Assembly (NCBI GenBank): GCA_038874075.1
Contig: JAVZDD010000001.1
Location: 124,001-188,000, forward strand
Length of the DNA stretch: 64,000 nt
Direction of reading: 5' to 3'
Source of the DNA: Jingweiarchaeum tengchongense
Lineage (GTDB): Archaea > Nanobdellota > Nanobdellia > Jingweiarchaeales > Jingweiarchaeaceae
Position numbers and translations under genes: made by a program. Below the pieces are notes generated by a model. It worked only from the letters and a program-made list of their open reading frames with translations. It did no database searches and was not told where the DNA came from. Positions 1 through 8,195 of the stretch are shown piece by piece; position 1 is the first letter of the stretch; every line of letters starts with the position of its first letter.

Positions 1-723
1 ATCAGCGATGAGGAATTGATGGAAATAGAAAAAGAGGCAAACAGGATTCTGTGGGAAAACATTGGAGTAAAAGTTTATTTTATGGATAAAATTGAGGCTG
101 AAAAAAAGTTTGGGTTTGTATTATATCAGGGTGGGGTCCAAGAAAGTAAGAAAATAAGAATCGTTGAAATTCCTGGTATAGATGTGCAAGCATGTGGTGG
201 CCTACATGTAAAAAATACGAGTGAAATTGGACTAATAAAAATAATAAAAGTTGAGAGAATACAGGATGGTGTTGAAAGATTAATTTTCTCTTGCTCATTC
301 AGTGCACTTAACGAAATATGGAAAGATGAGAAGATATTGAAAAATTTAAGTGAAATGTGGGGAATACCTACACAACAAATTGAGAAAACAGCTGAAAGAT
401 TCTTCTCAGAGTGGAAAGAAATGAGAAAGAAAATACAAGAGATACAAGAAAGTTTACTTTTTGAATTGATCAATCAGATGATAAAAGAGAAATCTTATGT
501 AAAATTGAACATCCCTATAGATGAGTTTGGAATATTACCAAAGGTGATAAAAAACTTGGGAGAAAAAACAATCGGCAAGACACTGATAATTGTTGGAAAT
601 GGTTTTGCATATGCAATATCAAAAAATCCAACAATAAGTGCGAAAGAGGAGTTGGAAAAATTCTGTGTGAAGGTTGAAGGGAATAATTTAGAAGCGAAAG
701 GATTTGGGTTAAAGGGGAAATGA
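1..723 (+). CDS. alaS: Alanyl-tRNA synthetase, C-terminal part (truncated by window start)
   Basis: This frame is open from the first base of the window, so the aminoacylation domain lies outside it. What remains is the editing domain and the tail of AlaRS, which charges tRNA-Ala and removes mischarged Ser or Gly. The zinc/editing motif is visible as ACGGLHVKNTSEIG near residue 60; the usual CGGTH reads CGGLH here. A helical linker and a short, degenerate DHHA1-like tail follow, ending in GFGLKGK. The stop overlaps the apgM start as ATGA (720-723), so the two genes are probably translated together. Confidence 0.93.
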   Translation: MSDEELMEIEKEANRILWENIGVKVYFMDKIEAEKKFGFVLYQGGVQESKKIRIVEIPGIDVQACGGLHVKNTSEIGLIKIIKVERIQDGVERLIFSCSFSALNEIWKDEKILKNLSEMWGIPTQQIEKTAERFFSEWKEMRKKIQEIQESLLFELINQMIKEKSYVKLNIPIDEFGILPKVIKNLGEKTIGKTLIIVGNGFAYAISKNPTISAKEELEKFCVKVEGNNLEAKGFGLKGK

Positions 724-2021
724 GAAAAATAATTTTTGTGATAATTGACGGTGGAAGTGATACTCCCTGTAAAGAACTCAATGGTTTAACTCCTTTTGAT
801 GTAGCAAATAAACCAAACATAGACTTCTTAGCGAGGAATGGTAGGAATGGAATCATTTATCCATTTGCTCGTGATTTTGCACCTGAAAGTGACGTTGCAA
901 CAATTGCATTACTTGGATACGATCCAATTAAGTACCATGTGGGTAGAGGACCGTTTGAAGCACTTGGCGCTGGTATAAAAATCACAAATGGTGAACTCGC
1001 ATTGAGATGCAATCTTGCTACATTAGAAAAAAATCAAATTGTAGATGTTAGGGGTGGTGGAATCTCTGATTCAGATGCTAGCATGCTTGTAGAGGAGATA
1101 AATGAAAAAGTGAAAATAGATGAAGCTGAATTCCTTCTAAAACATACAATTGGGTATCGAGCTGTGCTAATCATATCCAAAAAAGATACGGTACTTTCAA
1201 ATGAAATCACAAACACACACCCAGGCTACAATGCTGAACAGGTTGATTTAATTTGGGAAGAAAGGGGGGAATCGATGAAATTCATTTTCAATGAAGCTCA
1301 AAGAGTGAAAACAACGAGACTACTAAGCTGCAAACCACTAAGTAATAAAAAGGAAGCAAAGATTTCTGCTTCACTTGTAAATGAATTCATCAGCAAAAGT
1401 AAGGATGTATTGGAAAGTTCTGAAATTAATAAAAGAAGAGAAATGAATGGGATGAAAAAGGTGAATGTAATACTGACAAGGGACGCTGGAAATAGGTTAC
1501 CAGTTCTTGATAGTTATAAGAAGAGATTCAATTTGGAAGCATGTTGTATCGCTGATATGCCATTGGAAAGAGGAATTGCGGCTGCTGCTGGCATGCATGT
1601 CATTGATTTAAAAGAAAGGGATGTTTTGGTGGGTTTGGAAGAAAAATTCAAAAAAATAATGCAATATTATGATTCTTTCAATTTCTTTTACGTGCATATA
1701 AAAGGATGTGATGAAGCTTCACATCGAAGAAATGCAATTGAGAAAAAAAATGTAATCGAGATGATTGATAAGTATTTTTTTGGAAATTTACTTAGATACA
1801 TAAACACAAGGGAGACAATAATATGCATCACTTGCGATCATACAACTTCCTCTGAGCTTGGTGTTCACACTGCAGATCCTGTGCCATTCACAATAAGTGG
1901 TGCAAATATCATCAGGGATAATACTCAAAAATTTTCTGAGAAGAATTGTGTTAAAGGAAGTTTGGGTAGTATAATTGGTAAAAATCTCGTACCTATGTTA
2001 CTTGGATTCCTAAGAAGATAA
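720..2021 (+). CDS. apgM: Archaeal cofactor-independent phosphoglycerate mutase
   Basis: 433 residues, the usual size for archaeal iPGM of the alkaline phosphatase superfamily. It interconverts 3- and 2-phosphoglycerate in glycolysis/gluconeogenesis. Seen: N-terminal IIDGGSD with metal ligand Asp10; ESDVA with the phosphorylated Ser57; a late HIKGCDEASH and CDHTT, which supply the other metal ligands. It starts inside the alaS stop (ATGA). It ends 1 nt from the convergent KaiC-like gene. The product fits the RuBisCO/AMP pathway elsewhere in the window, which also yields 3-phosphoglycerate. Confidence 0.93.
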   Translation: MRKIIFVIIDGGSDTPCKELNGLTPFDVANKPNIDFLARNGRNGIIYPFARDFAPESDVATIALLGYDPIKYHVGRGPFEALGAGIKITNGELALRCNLATLEKNQIVDVRGGGISDSDASMLVEEINEKVKIDEAEFLLKHTIGYRAVLIISKKDTVLSNEITNTHPGYNAEQVDLIWEERGESMKFIFNEAQRVKTTRLLSCKPLSNKKEAKISASLVNEFISKSKDVLESSEINKRREMNGMKKVNVILTRDAGNRLPVLDSYKKRFNLEACCIADMPLERGIAAAAGMHVIDLKERDVLVGLEEKFKKIMQYYDSFNFFYVHIKGCDEASHRRNAIEKKNVIEMIDKYFFGNLLRYINTRETIICITCDHTTSSELGVHTADPVPFTISGANIIRDNTQKFSEKNCVKGSLGSIIGKNLVPMLLGFLRR

Positions 2022-2022
2022 A

Positions 2023-2718
2023 TCAAATTGATTTTTGACCTATTTCTATGCCATTTTTCGTGATTCTCATTGGGAATATTCCTCTGGCATGATTGGTTCT
2101 CCTCATTTTCAGTATCTGCAAGCTCCTGTCAAATGCGCCACCAAGCCCAGCATAATGTAAAATGATTACTCCATCGCATGTGAATTCTTCTACACCAAAT
2201 CTTGAAACACCTTCAAGCATGATTTCTGAGCTTTGACTCTGTCCAACAATTTCAGATATTATTAAACCCGTGCATCCAAGGTATTTAATTATTTTCGAGA
2301 GTTCATGTATCTTCCTTCTAACATCGTAATCGCTTTTCAAATACAAACCAAAACCTGATGCCGAATCAATAACGATCCTTTTAATGTCATTATCCAATAT
2401 TATTTTTTCTAATTCATCGAATAGTTTTTCTATCTCGAACGGTGAATAGTATCTGATGAACAGTTTCTTTTCGTGTTGCAATTGTTCTAGGTTCCAACCA
2501 AAAACCTTTGCGTCTCTTATTAAATCGTCTTCGCTCTCTTCGAATGTGATATAAAGTCCGTTCTCCTTCTCTTCTATGATACCATAGTATAAGAACTGTA
2601 GTGCAAATATTGTTTTACCTGTTCCTGCTCCACCTGAAATGAGTATCAATGATCCTCTCTCAAATCCACCTTCGATCAACGGGTCCAAGCCTTTTATCCC
2701 AGTTGTAGTCCTCACCAT
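2023..2718 (-). CDS. KaiC-like RecA-family ATPase
   Basis: 231 residues forming a single KaiC/RadA-type ATPase domain. Walker A is GGAGTGKT (residues 29-36); Walker B is RIVIDSA near residue 118. It ends in a basic MRRTNHARG segment typical of stand-alone archaeal KaiC proteins. The family includes FlaH, the ATPase partner in the archaellum motor, but this protein resembles the general KaiC group more than FlaH. It is the last gene behind a pilin-like operon on the same strand, 65 nt after the small coiled-coil gene. A GTGATC motif precedes the ATG. A role with the pilus-like genes is inference from position only. Confidence 0.85.
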   Translation of the reverse strand: MVRTTTGIKGLDPLIEGGFERGSLILISGGAGTGKTIFALQFLYYGIIEEKENGLYITFEESEDDLIRDAKVFGWNLEQLQHEKKLFIRYYSPFEIEKLFDELEKIILDNDIKRIVIDSASGFGLYLKSDYDVRRKIHELSKIIKYLGCTGLIISEIVGQSQSSEIMLEGVSRFGVEEFTCDGVIILHYAGLGGAFDRSLQILKMRRTNHARGIFPMRITKNGIEIGQKSI

Positions 2719-2783
2719 TTTTGATCACAATATTTTAAAAAATTTCATGTTTTTAAACATTCTTTTTTCCTTTGTAGTAAGGA

Positions 2784-2918
2784 TTACTTATTTTTCAGTT
2801 TCTCAATCTCTTTTTTTAAAAGTTCTATTTCGGTGCTCAGATCATCTATGTCCTTTGTTAAACTTTTTATCGTTTTTTCTAAAAAATCCAACTTCTCCCT
2901 TTCTTTTCCAAAAAGCAT
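2784..2918 (-). CDS. Small coiled-coil protein (44 aa)
   Basis: A short gene whose ATG shares its A with the stop of the pilin-like gene upstream (TAATG), the sort of coupling used elsewhere in this operon. The protein is almost entirely charged heptads, from EREKLDFLEKTIKSL to IEKLKNK, and should form one parallel coiled coil with no membrane segment. No family is recognised. Its place between the pilin-like proteins and the KaiC-like ATPase suggests an adaptor or oligomerisation peptide, which is inference. Confidence 0.6.
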   Translation of the reverse strand: MLFGKEREKLDFLEKTIKSLTKDIDDLSTEIELLKKEIEKLKNK

Positions 2919-3400
2919 TAACATTCCTCCTTTACATTTAAAGAATTTGGCCACGTTCCTAATAAAATTTGCGTTTTTTCACTGCATGGAAGTTCTATGT
3001 CAATAGATGAAAGTGTAATTTCTTTTAAACATACCTTGGCCTGCTTGTTATAAATCCAAATCAATCCACTCTTAGATTGTGAATATAATATATAGTTATA
3101 GTTTTCTTTATTGAATCTCATTAAAATTTCATTTATTTCGTGATTCAAGTTTTCAGATAAGAAAGTATCATTTGTACAAAGTAAAATTCCGATCAATTCA
3201 AAGAAGTTTCTATTCAATATTTTCGATTTGTAAGATAAAAGTGAAATTAACATAAGTTGATTATAATTGTTGTTATAAACATCTGCTACTTTTTCAGATA
3301 GTTCTTTTTCGTAGGAATATGAAATCATCAAAATTAAAATCGAAAAGATAATAATAAGGAAAAGTAAATCAATGATAGACATCTGTGCTTTATTTAACAA
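2918..3400 (-). CDS. Pilin-like secreted protein
   Basis: 160 residues. The start is a TTG with GGTGAT about 7 nt upstream, inside the end of the previous gene (11-nt overlap). The N-terminus LNKAQMSIIDLLF followed by a long hydrophobic stretch resembles an archaeal class III signal peptide cut before Gln (as in archaellins and pilins). The rest is an extracellular domain with Cys residues near 74, 125, 139 and at the C-terminus. No named family recognised. Fifth member of the pilin-like series in this operon. Confidence 0.65.
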   Translation of the reverse strand: MLNKAQMSIIDLLFLIIIFSILILMISYSYEKELSEKVADVYNNNYNQLMLISLLSYKSKILNRNFFELIGILLCTNDTFLSENLNHEINEILMRFNKENYNYILYSQSKSGLIWIYNKQAKVCLKEITLSSIDIELPCSEKTQILLGTWPNSLNVKEEC

Positions 3401-3755
3401 GAAATATCACCTTCGCTGCGTATGTATTATCACTTTCTTCTATCAAAAATGGGAGTGAAAATGAATGATTTGAAAAATTTCCGAAGCTCCAATTAACATT
3501 TCTTTCAAGGTCAACAAATATGATGCCATTACACCCAGTTTCAATTTGCAGGTTATCAATCTTTTCTTTTTTAATTACACCTGTAAACTCACTTAAATTC
3601 TCCATCAAATCACTTGCAAAGCTCATAGCATCAATCTCGGAGTCAATCCTTTCGATTGTGGTAGCAAATTCTATCTCTTTTGTGAAGAGTACTACGATGA
3701 AAAATCCTACTAAAATTGAGATTAAAATCGTAAATATGAGATCCTCAATGTTCAT
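3390..3755 (-). CDS. Small pilin-like membrane protein
   Basis: 121 residues. One N-terminal membrane helix (about residues 5-25) begins almost at the initiator Met (MNIEDLIFTILISILVG), with no basic n-region or Gly/Ala processing site. This differs from its neighbours and suggests an unprocessed or minor pilin. The remainder is a small extracytoplasmic domain. The ATG overlaps the upstream stop as ATGA. No family recognised. Confidence 0.6.
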   Translation of the reverse strand: MNIEDLIFTILISILVGFFIVVLFTKEIEFATTIERIDSEIDAMSFASDLMENLSEFTGVIKKEKIDNLQIETGCNGIIFVDLERNVNWSFGNFSNHSFSLPFLIEESDNTYAAKVIFLVK

Positions 3756-4135
3756 TTTACTTCGATCTCTGAGTCCATTTTTTGGATTAAAATAAAATCA
3801 TGAAAACTTAGATTTTTGGATACGATGTTTGCGCTCAGATTTTTTTGCGCGCTTTGTTCCTCGATGATAAGCAAAACTGAATTTGTTGTATTATTCAATA
3901 CAATAATCCCACTTTTCCAAGTTGGATATCTGACCGTAATATTACCTGCAAAATTCCTTTCTCTAAAAATAATCCTTGAAATTCCATTTATCTCAAGTGC
4001 TATTTTCTCAGATTTTTGTATCAAATTTGTAGAGGATACAACGTAAAAAAAGATTGTAATGAATATGATACTCACTAAAATAAAGATAAGTTTGGAAAAT
4101 ACAATTTCTATGATGCCTTTTTTATATAAATGCAA
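3752..4135 (-). CDS. Pilin-like protein with class III signal peptide
   Basis: About 127 residues from a TTG at 4135; an ATG at 4153 is the alternative. The TTG is preferred because it gives a typical pilin N-terminus, MHLYKKG followed by IIEIVFSKLIF, with Gly before the predicted cleavage and a long hydrophobic helix. The extracellular part is short. It overlaps the upstream gene end and is coupled by ATGA to the next gene. The start choice is uncertain because the GGTGAT in front is 10 nt away rather than 4-7. Confidence 0.6.
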   Translation of the reverse strand: MHLYKKGIIEIVFSKLIFILVSIIFITIFFYVVSSTNLIQKSEKIALEINGISRIIFRERNFAGNITVRYPTWKSGIIVLNNTTNSVLLIIEEQSAQKNLSANIVSKNLSFHDFILIQKMDSEIEVK

Positions 4136-4532
4136 CTGTATAGTTATCACCATTCATCGTAGTGTTCGAATAATAAATCACGATTTCGTATCTGCCTGTT
4201 CCTAAAAACAAGTAATTTTTAAACTGCACATTTGGTGTAAAAACATATATTTCGTTGTTGTAATTCAATCTAATTTCATTTGTTAGGTTATCAATTATCA
4301 AAGACGAGTTTATTGGTACTCTCAAAATAACCCTTGAAAAACCTCCTTGATCACTTGTAGCCCGTAATTCATTCATTCTATTCATCATTACTTGAATATC
4401 ATCAATTATTTGTCTCTTTGAATTAAGATTGAAAAATTCTGAGATTTGATAAACTAGAATGGGTAGAATCAACAAAGTAATAAGAATCAATAAATAAATG
4501 CGAAATGGAAAAGATTCAATTCCTCTCTTCAT
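4122..4532 (-). CDS. Pilin-like protein
   Basis: 136 residues. N-terminus MKRGIESFPFRIYLL carries a basic residue and Gly before a long hydrophobic helix, as in class III (pilin) signal peptides. The C-terminal part is rich in Asn, Thr and Tyr with potential beta strands, as expected of an extracellular pilin head. ATGA overlap with the pilin gene upstream. No named family. Confidence 0.65.
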   Translation of the reverse strand: MKRGIESFPFRIYLLILITLLILPILVYQISEFFNLNSKRQIIDDIQVMMNRMNELRATSDQGGFSRVILRVPINSSLIIDNLTNEIRLNYNNEIYVFTPNVQFKNYLFLGTGRYEIVIYYSNTTMNGDNYTVAFI

Positions 4533-4714
4533 ATGCCCCTACTTGTTGCATTCGTGATACTTTCATTCAAAAACTCAGTTGCTCTCGTTGTTGAAGATAG
4601 TATGCCTAACCTAATTATACCCATCATATCCAATACTAGTGCAATGACGATTGCTGCAATTAATATCACAATCACGTACTTTAAAGGTAAACCCTCAATT
4701 CCTTTTTTATCCAT
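4529..4714 (-). CDS. Probable major type IV pilin (61 aa)
   Basis: Start placed at ATG 4714 because GAGGTG sits 6 nt upstream; the GTG at 4723 lies inside that ribosome binding site. The protein MDKKG/IEGLPLKYV followed by VILIAAIVIALVLDM is a textbook archaeal pilin: basic n-region, Gly at the cleavage site, long hydrophobic helix, then a very short polar tail. It immediately follows the TadC/FlaJ-like gene, the usual place for a pilin. Assembly would need a secretion ATPase, which is not in this window. Confidence 0.75.
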   Translation of the reverse strand: MDKKGIEGLPLKYVIVILIAAIVIALVLDMMGIIRLGILSSTTRATEFLNESITNATSRGI

Positions 4715-4724
4715 TTTGAGCACC

Positions 4725-6611
4725 TCAATGAATCACTAATCTTGAAGTAATAAGTGTAATGATAAATATAAAGAATACGATTGGTAAATTTTTCGATATA
4801 TTTAAACTAAATTCAATTTGATCATCTCCGTGTTCGATGAAGGAAGTGAATCTAATCAATATAAGTGCTAAAAAGAGCATGTAAATTCCGACAAATAAAT
4901 AAAGAAGTTCGATGTCAACTCTTGGTGATTGCATGAATGGTAATCCAACAATTGAGAAAAGTTCTGATGAATAAAATCTTTTCTCAATCTCAATTAAACT
5001 TGATTGGATCATTGTTTGAAGTGTAATTACAAGTGCACATATTATTGGTGAGAAGAAGACGGCTGTTGTTTTCATCATTTGAATGTTTTGAGTTAAAATT
5101 CGTTTTGTTTCTTCCTCTGTTTTCTTTAATTCTGAGAAATGATTTGAAATTGTGAATAGAAGTTCTGCTGCGTGCTTGCTGCCTTTCTTACAAGAATCGA
5201 CAAAAATTCTTATTATTGAAATAACTTTCTTTGAATAGATGTTTTTTGTTACCCCAAATTTTTCATCAAAAAATGCTTGCTCTAAAGTAAAACCTCTATT
5301 TTTCATCAACCAGCAAACCTTATCAAAAATTTCTGAGATTGTTGTGTGTTTCATTACTTTGGCAGTATATTCTATTGCTTCTTCAGAACTTCTACCTTCT
5401 GAGATTCTACTCGCAACATGATAAATAGCATCTAAAATTTCATTTTCTATTTTTTCATTCCTGTCCCTGATCCTTTTCTTATGAATTGATTTTGCATAAT
5501 AGTAAAGAGACATTACAAAAAATAATGAAAAGACTATGCTCAGCGAGCTAAAACCAGTAAAAAATTTAAATTTTAGTTCAAATCCAATCAATTTTGATAA
5601 TATATACAAAATACCAGGTATGCTAAAAAACAGGAAAAGTAGAAGTAAGTAAGGAAACGCTGGAAATTCCTTGTTAAAGATCTTTATATTTCCCTCTTTT
5701 GGCACATTTTCGATTCCATCGGGTATTTCAATCTTTGAAAACCCACTTGGTTTCTTACTAAGAATTTGATTTGAGTAAATGTATGTGACTAATAAAGAAA
5801 AGGAGAGTAGAAGAAATATCTGAAGATTAGAATAGCTTTTGTTCCAAAGAAATGAGAACATGGGCAATAATGAAATGATGATAAGGGGTAAAACAGTTCC
5901 CATTGTAAATAGTATTAAAGTTGGTAAGTATAAGTTCATGGAAAATTGTCTTATTTCATTCGTGATTGAATCCAACATTGAACTGATTGCTTTGTTGAGT
6001 ATTTCATCCCTTCTTTCTGCATTTCTTTCTGAAAAGCTAGAGACTATTAAATGCAGGCTTCTCTTTAGACCAGTAGAATAGTAGCCCCACTTATCAGCAA
6101 TTAATAATAGCTGTTCCTTTAAGCTAGATCTTTTTCCCGTCCAACAATGCCATAATGATTTCTTTAATTCCTGTGCAATTTTCCCCTTTCCAAATTTTGA
6201 AGAAAATCTAAATGCTTCTTCAAGGTTCAGATTTTGTTTTAATGAGATTATCAATTGTATCAATATCTCGGGTGCGCTACTAAGTGCATTCAATCGCTCA
6301 ATGTTAGCCCGATTTTTTGGATATTCTGTAATAAAATGAGCTAATGCAAGTGGAACAAAAATATCACATACGATAAAAATACCTGGTGAACTATTGTTTA
6401 AAATTGAAAGTATCGTGATTATTGTTAATGGAATGAATGCGATGATCAAGACCAATCTGGAAAAAATTATGACAGATTCTGGTCTTATTCCCCACTCAAG
6501 AAAATCAATAGATTCCTTAAATTCATCACTATATTTAGGAGCTTTAATCAGAAATTTAAAATGTTTTTCTGAGAATCTACAACTCTTTATAAAAAAATCA
6601 TCAAATTTCAT
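4725..6611 (-). CDS. TadC/FlaJ-type pilus assembly membrane protein
   Basis: 628 residues with two type II secretion F-like regions (about 90-250 and 390-560) separated and followed by clusters of membrane helices, as in FlaJ/TadC platform proteins. These proteins anchor the assembly ATPase and extract pilin subunits from the membrane. The gene starts only 3 nt after the 3' end of tRNA-Val, leaving no room for its own promoter. It heads the run of pilin-like genes downstream. The partner ATPase (FlaI/TadA type) is not next to it, which is unusual. Confidence 0.8.
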   Translation of the reverse strand: MKFDDFFIKSCRFSEKHFKFLIKAPKYSDEFKESIDFLEWGIRPESVIIFSRLVLIIAFIPLTIITILSILNNSSPGIFIVCDIFVPLALAHFITEYPKNRANIERLNALSSAPEILIQLIISLKQNLNLEEAFRFSSKFGKGKIAQELKKSLWHCWTGKRSSLKEQLLLIADKWGYYSTGLKRSLHLIVSSFSERNAERRDEILNKAISSMLDSITNEIRQFSMNLYLPTLILFTMGTVLPLIIISLLPMFSFLWNKSYSNLQIFLLLSFSLLVTYIYSNQILSKKPSGFSKIEIPDGIENVPKEGNIKIFNKEFPAFPYLLLLFLFFSIPGILYILSKLIGFELKFKFFTGFSSLSIVFSLFFVMSLYYYAKSIHKKRIRDRNEKIENEILDAIYHVASRISEGRSSEEAIEYTAKVMKHTTISEIFDKVCWLMKNRGFTLEQAFFDEKFGVTKNIYSKKVISIIRIFVDSCKKGSKHAAELLFTISNHFSELKKTEEETKRILTQNIQMMKTTAVFFSPIICALVITLQTMIQSSLIEIEKRFYSSELFSIVGLPFMQSPRVDIELLYLFVGIYMLFLALILIRFTSFIEHGDDQIEFSLNISKNLPIVFFIFIITLITSRLVIH

Positions 6612-6614
6612 AAA

Positions 6615-6687
6615 TGGGCCCAGCCGGATTTGAACCGGCGACCTATTCCGTGTAAGGGAATCGTCATGACCACTAGACCATGGGCCC
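6615..6687 (-). tRNA. tRNA-Val (UAC)
   Basis: 73 nt. Acceptor GGGCCCA pairs with TGGGCCC, discriminator A, no encoded CCA. The anticodon stem ATTCC/GGAAT encloses the loop CTTACAC, so the anticodon is UAC. The T-arm GCCGG-TTCAAAT-CCGGC is intact. No intron. The next gene on the same strand starts 3 nt downstream. Confidence 0.95.
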
Positions 6688-6752
6688 TCGGATTTTTATA
6701 TTATGTCAATTTTTTATCTTTAAAATATTACTTTCTTTTTGTAGTAATATAT

Positions 6753-6760
6753 ATTTAAAT
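6753..6760 (+). promoter_or_regulatory. TATA-like box for the GH57 gene
   Basis: TTTAAAT within an AT-rich run, centred about 30 nt before the ATG at 6787. With the usual archaeal TATA-to-start distance the transcript would be leaderless or nearly so. No ribosome binding site is seen before this ATG. Confidence 0.5.
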
Positions 6761-6786
6761 ATTAAAAGTTTTTATGAAGTGCCACT

Positions 6787-8031
6787 ATGGCATCAGTGTG
6801 TTTATTTTTTGAGGTACACCAACCATTAAGGTTGAACTGGTTTGATACTAGTAATACATATGTTAGTGATTACAAGCAATTAATTGATAAGTACTTCAAT
6901 ATGGGTTTAAATAAATACGTATTTGATAAGGTTGCAAATAGATGCTACTTCCCAACAAATAGAATCATATTAGAACTATTGGATAAATTTAAAAGTGAAA
7001 AAAAGAAATTTAAGGTAAGTTATGGAATTTCTGGTGTTTGGATTGAGCAATGTGAAAAATTCAATAAAGACTTACTTGATACATTTAAACAATTGGCAGA
7101 TACTGGGTGTGTAGAGTTCGTGGATAATACATACTATCACTCACTTTCCAGCTTATTTGATATAAACAGAACAGAGTTTATTGAACAAGTAAAAATGCAT
7201 TCTGAACTAATGAAGGATTTATTTGGACAGAGACCCACTTTTTTTGAAAATACAGAATTTATTTATAATAATTTAATTGCAAAAACGGTTGAAGGTCTAG
7301 GGTACAAGGGAATGTTCACTGAGGGTGTGGATTGGATACTAGGATGGAGATCTCCTGACTATGTATACAAACCTAAATTTTGTGATAAATTGAAGCTTTT
7401 ACTGAGAAATTATAGAATTAGTGATGATATTGGATATAGATTTTCTTCCCGTGATTTTGATCAATGGCCGATAACCGCAGAGAAATATGCTGCATGGCTC
7501 GCTGCAAATCCTGGACAATGTGTGAACATATGTATTGATTATGAAACATTTGGTGAGCATCACTGGGCTGAGAGTGGTATATTCTGGTTTTTGAAGGCGC
7601 TACCTTATCAAGTATTGAAGTATGACAATTTAGAATTCTGCACTCCAACTGAAATTGTGGAGAAATATCAGCCAGTTGGTGAAATAGATGTCTTTGAGTA
7701 TAATACAATCTCTTGGGCGGATATGGAAAGAGATACAAGTGCTTGGATAAGTAATAAAATGCAGCAAGTTTGTTATAATGAAGTAAAGAGCTTGGAAAAG
7801 TATGTGAAAGCAACAGGTGATAGGGATCTTCTCCATATATGGCGATTATTACAAATTTCAGACCACTACTATTATTTATGTACGAAGTGGTGGGGAGATG
7901 GAGATGTTCATCATTACTTTTCTCACATAAAAAACCCATATGAGGGATTCATAAATTTTTTGACAATCATTTCTGATTTCAAGAGTAGAGTAATGGAAGA
8001 GTTAATGAAAAAGAATATCACAGTGAAATAA
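6787..8031 (+). CDS. Glycoside hydrolase family 57 (alpha-amylase-like)
   Basis: 414 residues. GH57 landmarks in order: HQP at 11-13; GISGVWIEQ at 80-88; FFENTEFIYNN around 152-162 with Glu157 as the likely nucleophile; IDYETFGEHH around 250-259 with Asp251 as the likely acid. The enzyme probably acts on alpha-1,4 glucans in the cytoplasm, since there is no signal peptide. It is a single gene with its own promoter. Whether it is an amylase, a 4-alpha-glucanotransferase or a branching-type enzyme cannot be decided from motifs. Confidence 0.88.
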   Translation: MASVCLFFEVHQPLRLNWFDTSNTYVSDYKQLIDKYFNMGLNKYVFDKVANRCYFPTNRIILELLDKFKSEKKKFKVSYGISGVWIEQCEKFNKDLLDTFKQLADTGCVEFVDNTYYHSLSSLFDINRTEFIEQVKMHSELMKDLFGQRPTFFENTEFIYNNLIAKTVEGLGYKGMFTEGVDWILGWRSPDYVYKPKFCDKLKLLLRNYRISDDIGYRFSSRDFDQWPITAEKYAAWLAANPGQCVNICIDYETFGEHHWAESGIFWFLKALPYQVLKYDNLEFCTPTEIVEKYQPVGEIDVFEYNTISWADMERDTSAWISNKMQQVCYNEVKSLEKYVKATGDRDLLHIWRLLQISDHYYYLCTKWWGDGDVHHYFSHIKNPYEGFINFLTIISDFKSRVMEELMKKNITVK

Positions 8032-8058
8032 TTTTGTACTGTTTCTTAGTCTTAGAAT

Positions 8059-8143
8059 CGCTGGGGCTGGGATTCGAACCCAGGCAGGGCAGAAGCCCAA
8101 CTGGCTCTCAAGGCCAGCCCATTAACCACTTTGGTACCCCAGC
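8059..8143 (-). tRNA. tRNA-Ser (UGA)
   Basis: 85 nt with a long variable arm. Acceptor GCTGGGG/CCCCAGC, discriminator G, no CCA. The anticodon stem CTGGC/GCCAG encloses CTTGAGA, anticodon UGA. The variable arm and T-arm match the tRNA-Ser(GCU) at 37287. It lies between the convergent GH57 gene and the promoter of the CoA gene. Confidence 0.95.
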
Positions 8144-8158
8144 ATTAGTTTTAGCTGA

Positions 8159-8174
8159 TTTAAATATTTATATA
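8159..8174 (+). promoter_or_regulatory. TATA-like box for the CoA fusion gene
   Basis: TTTAAATATTTATATA, centred about 29 nt before the ATG at 8196, consistent with a leaderless transcript. It sits 15 nt outside the 5' end of the divergent tRNA-Ser. Confidence 0.5.
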
Positions 8175-8195
8175 TGCTTCTCTTTTTTAAAATTC

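Noticed and set aside
8034..8195. N-terminal extension of the CoA fusion protein
   Set aside because: The open frame here runs antisense through tRNA-Ser and its promoter; the conserved domain and the TATA spacing place the start at 8196.
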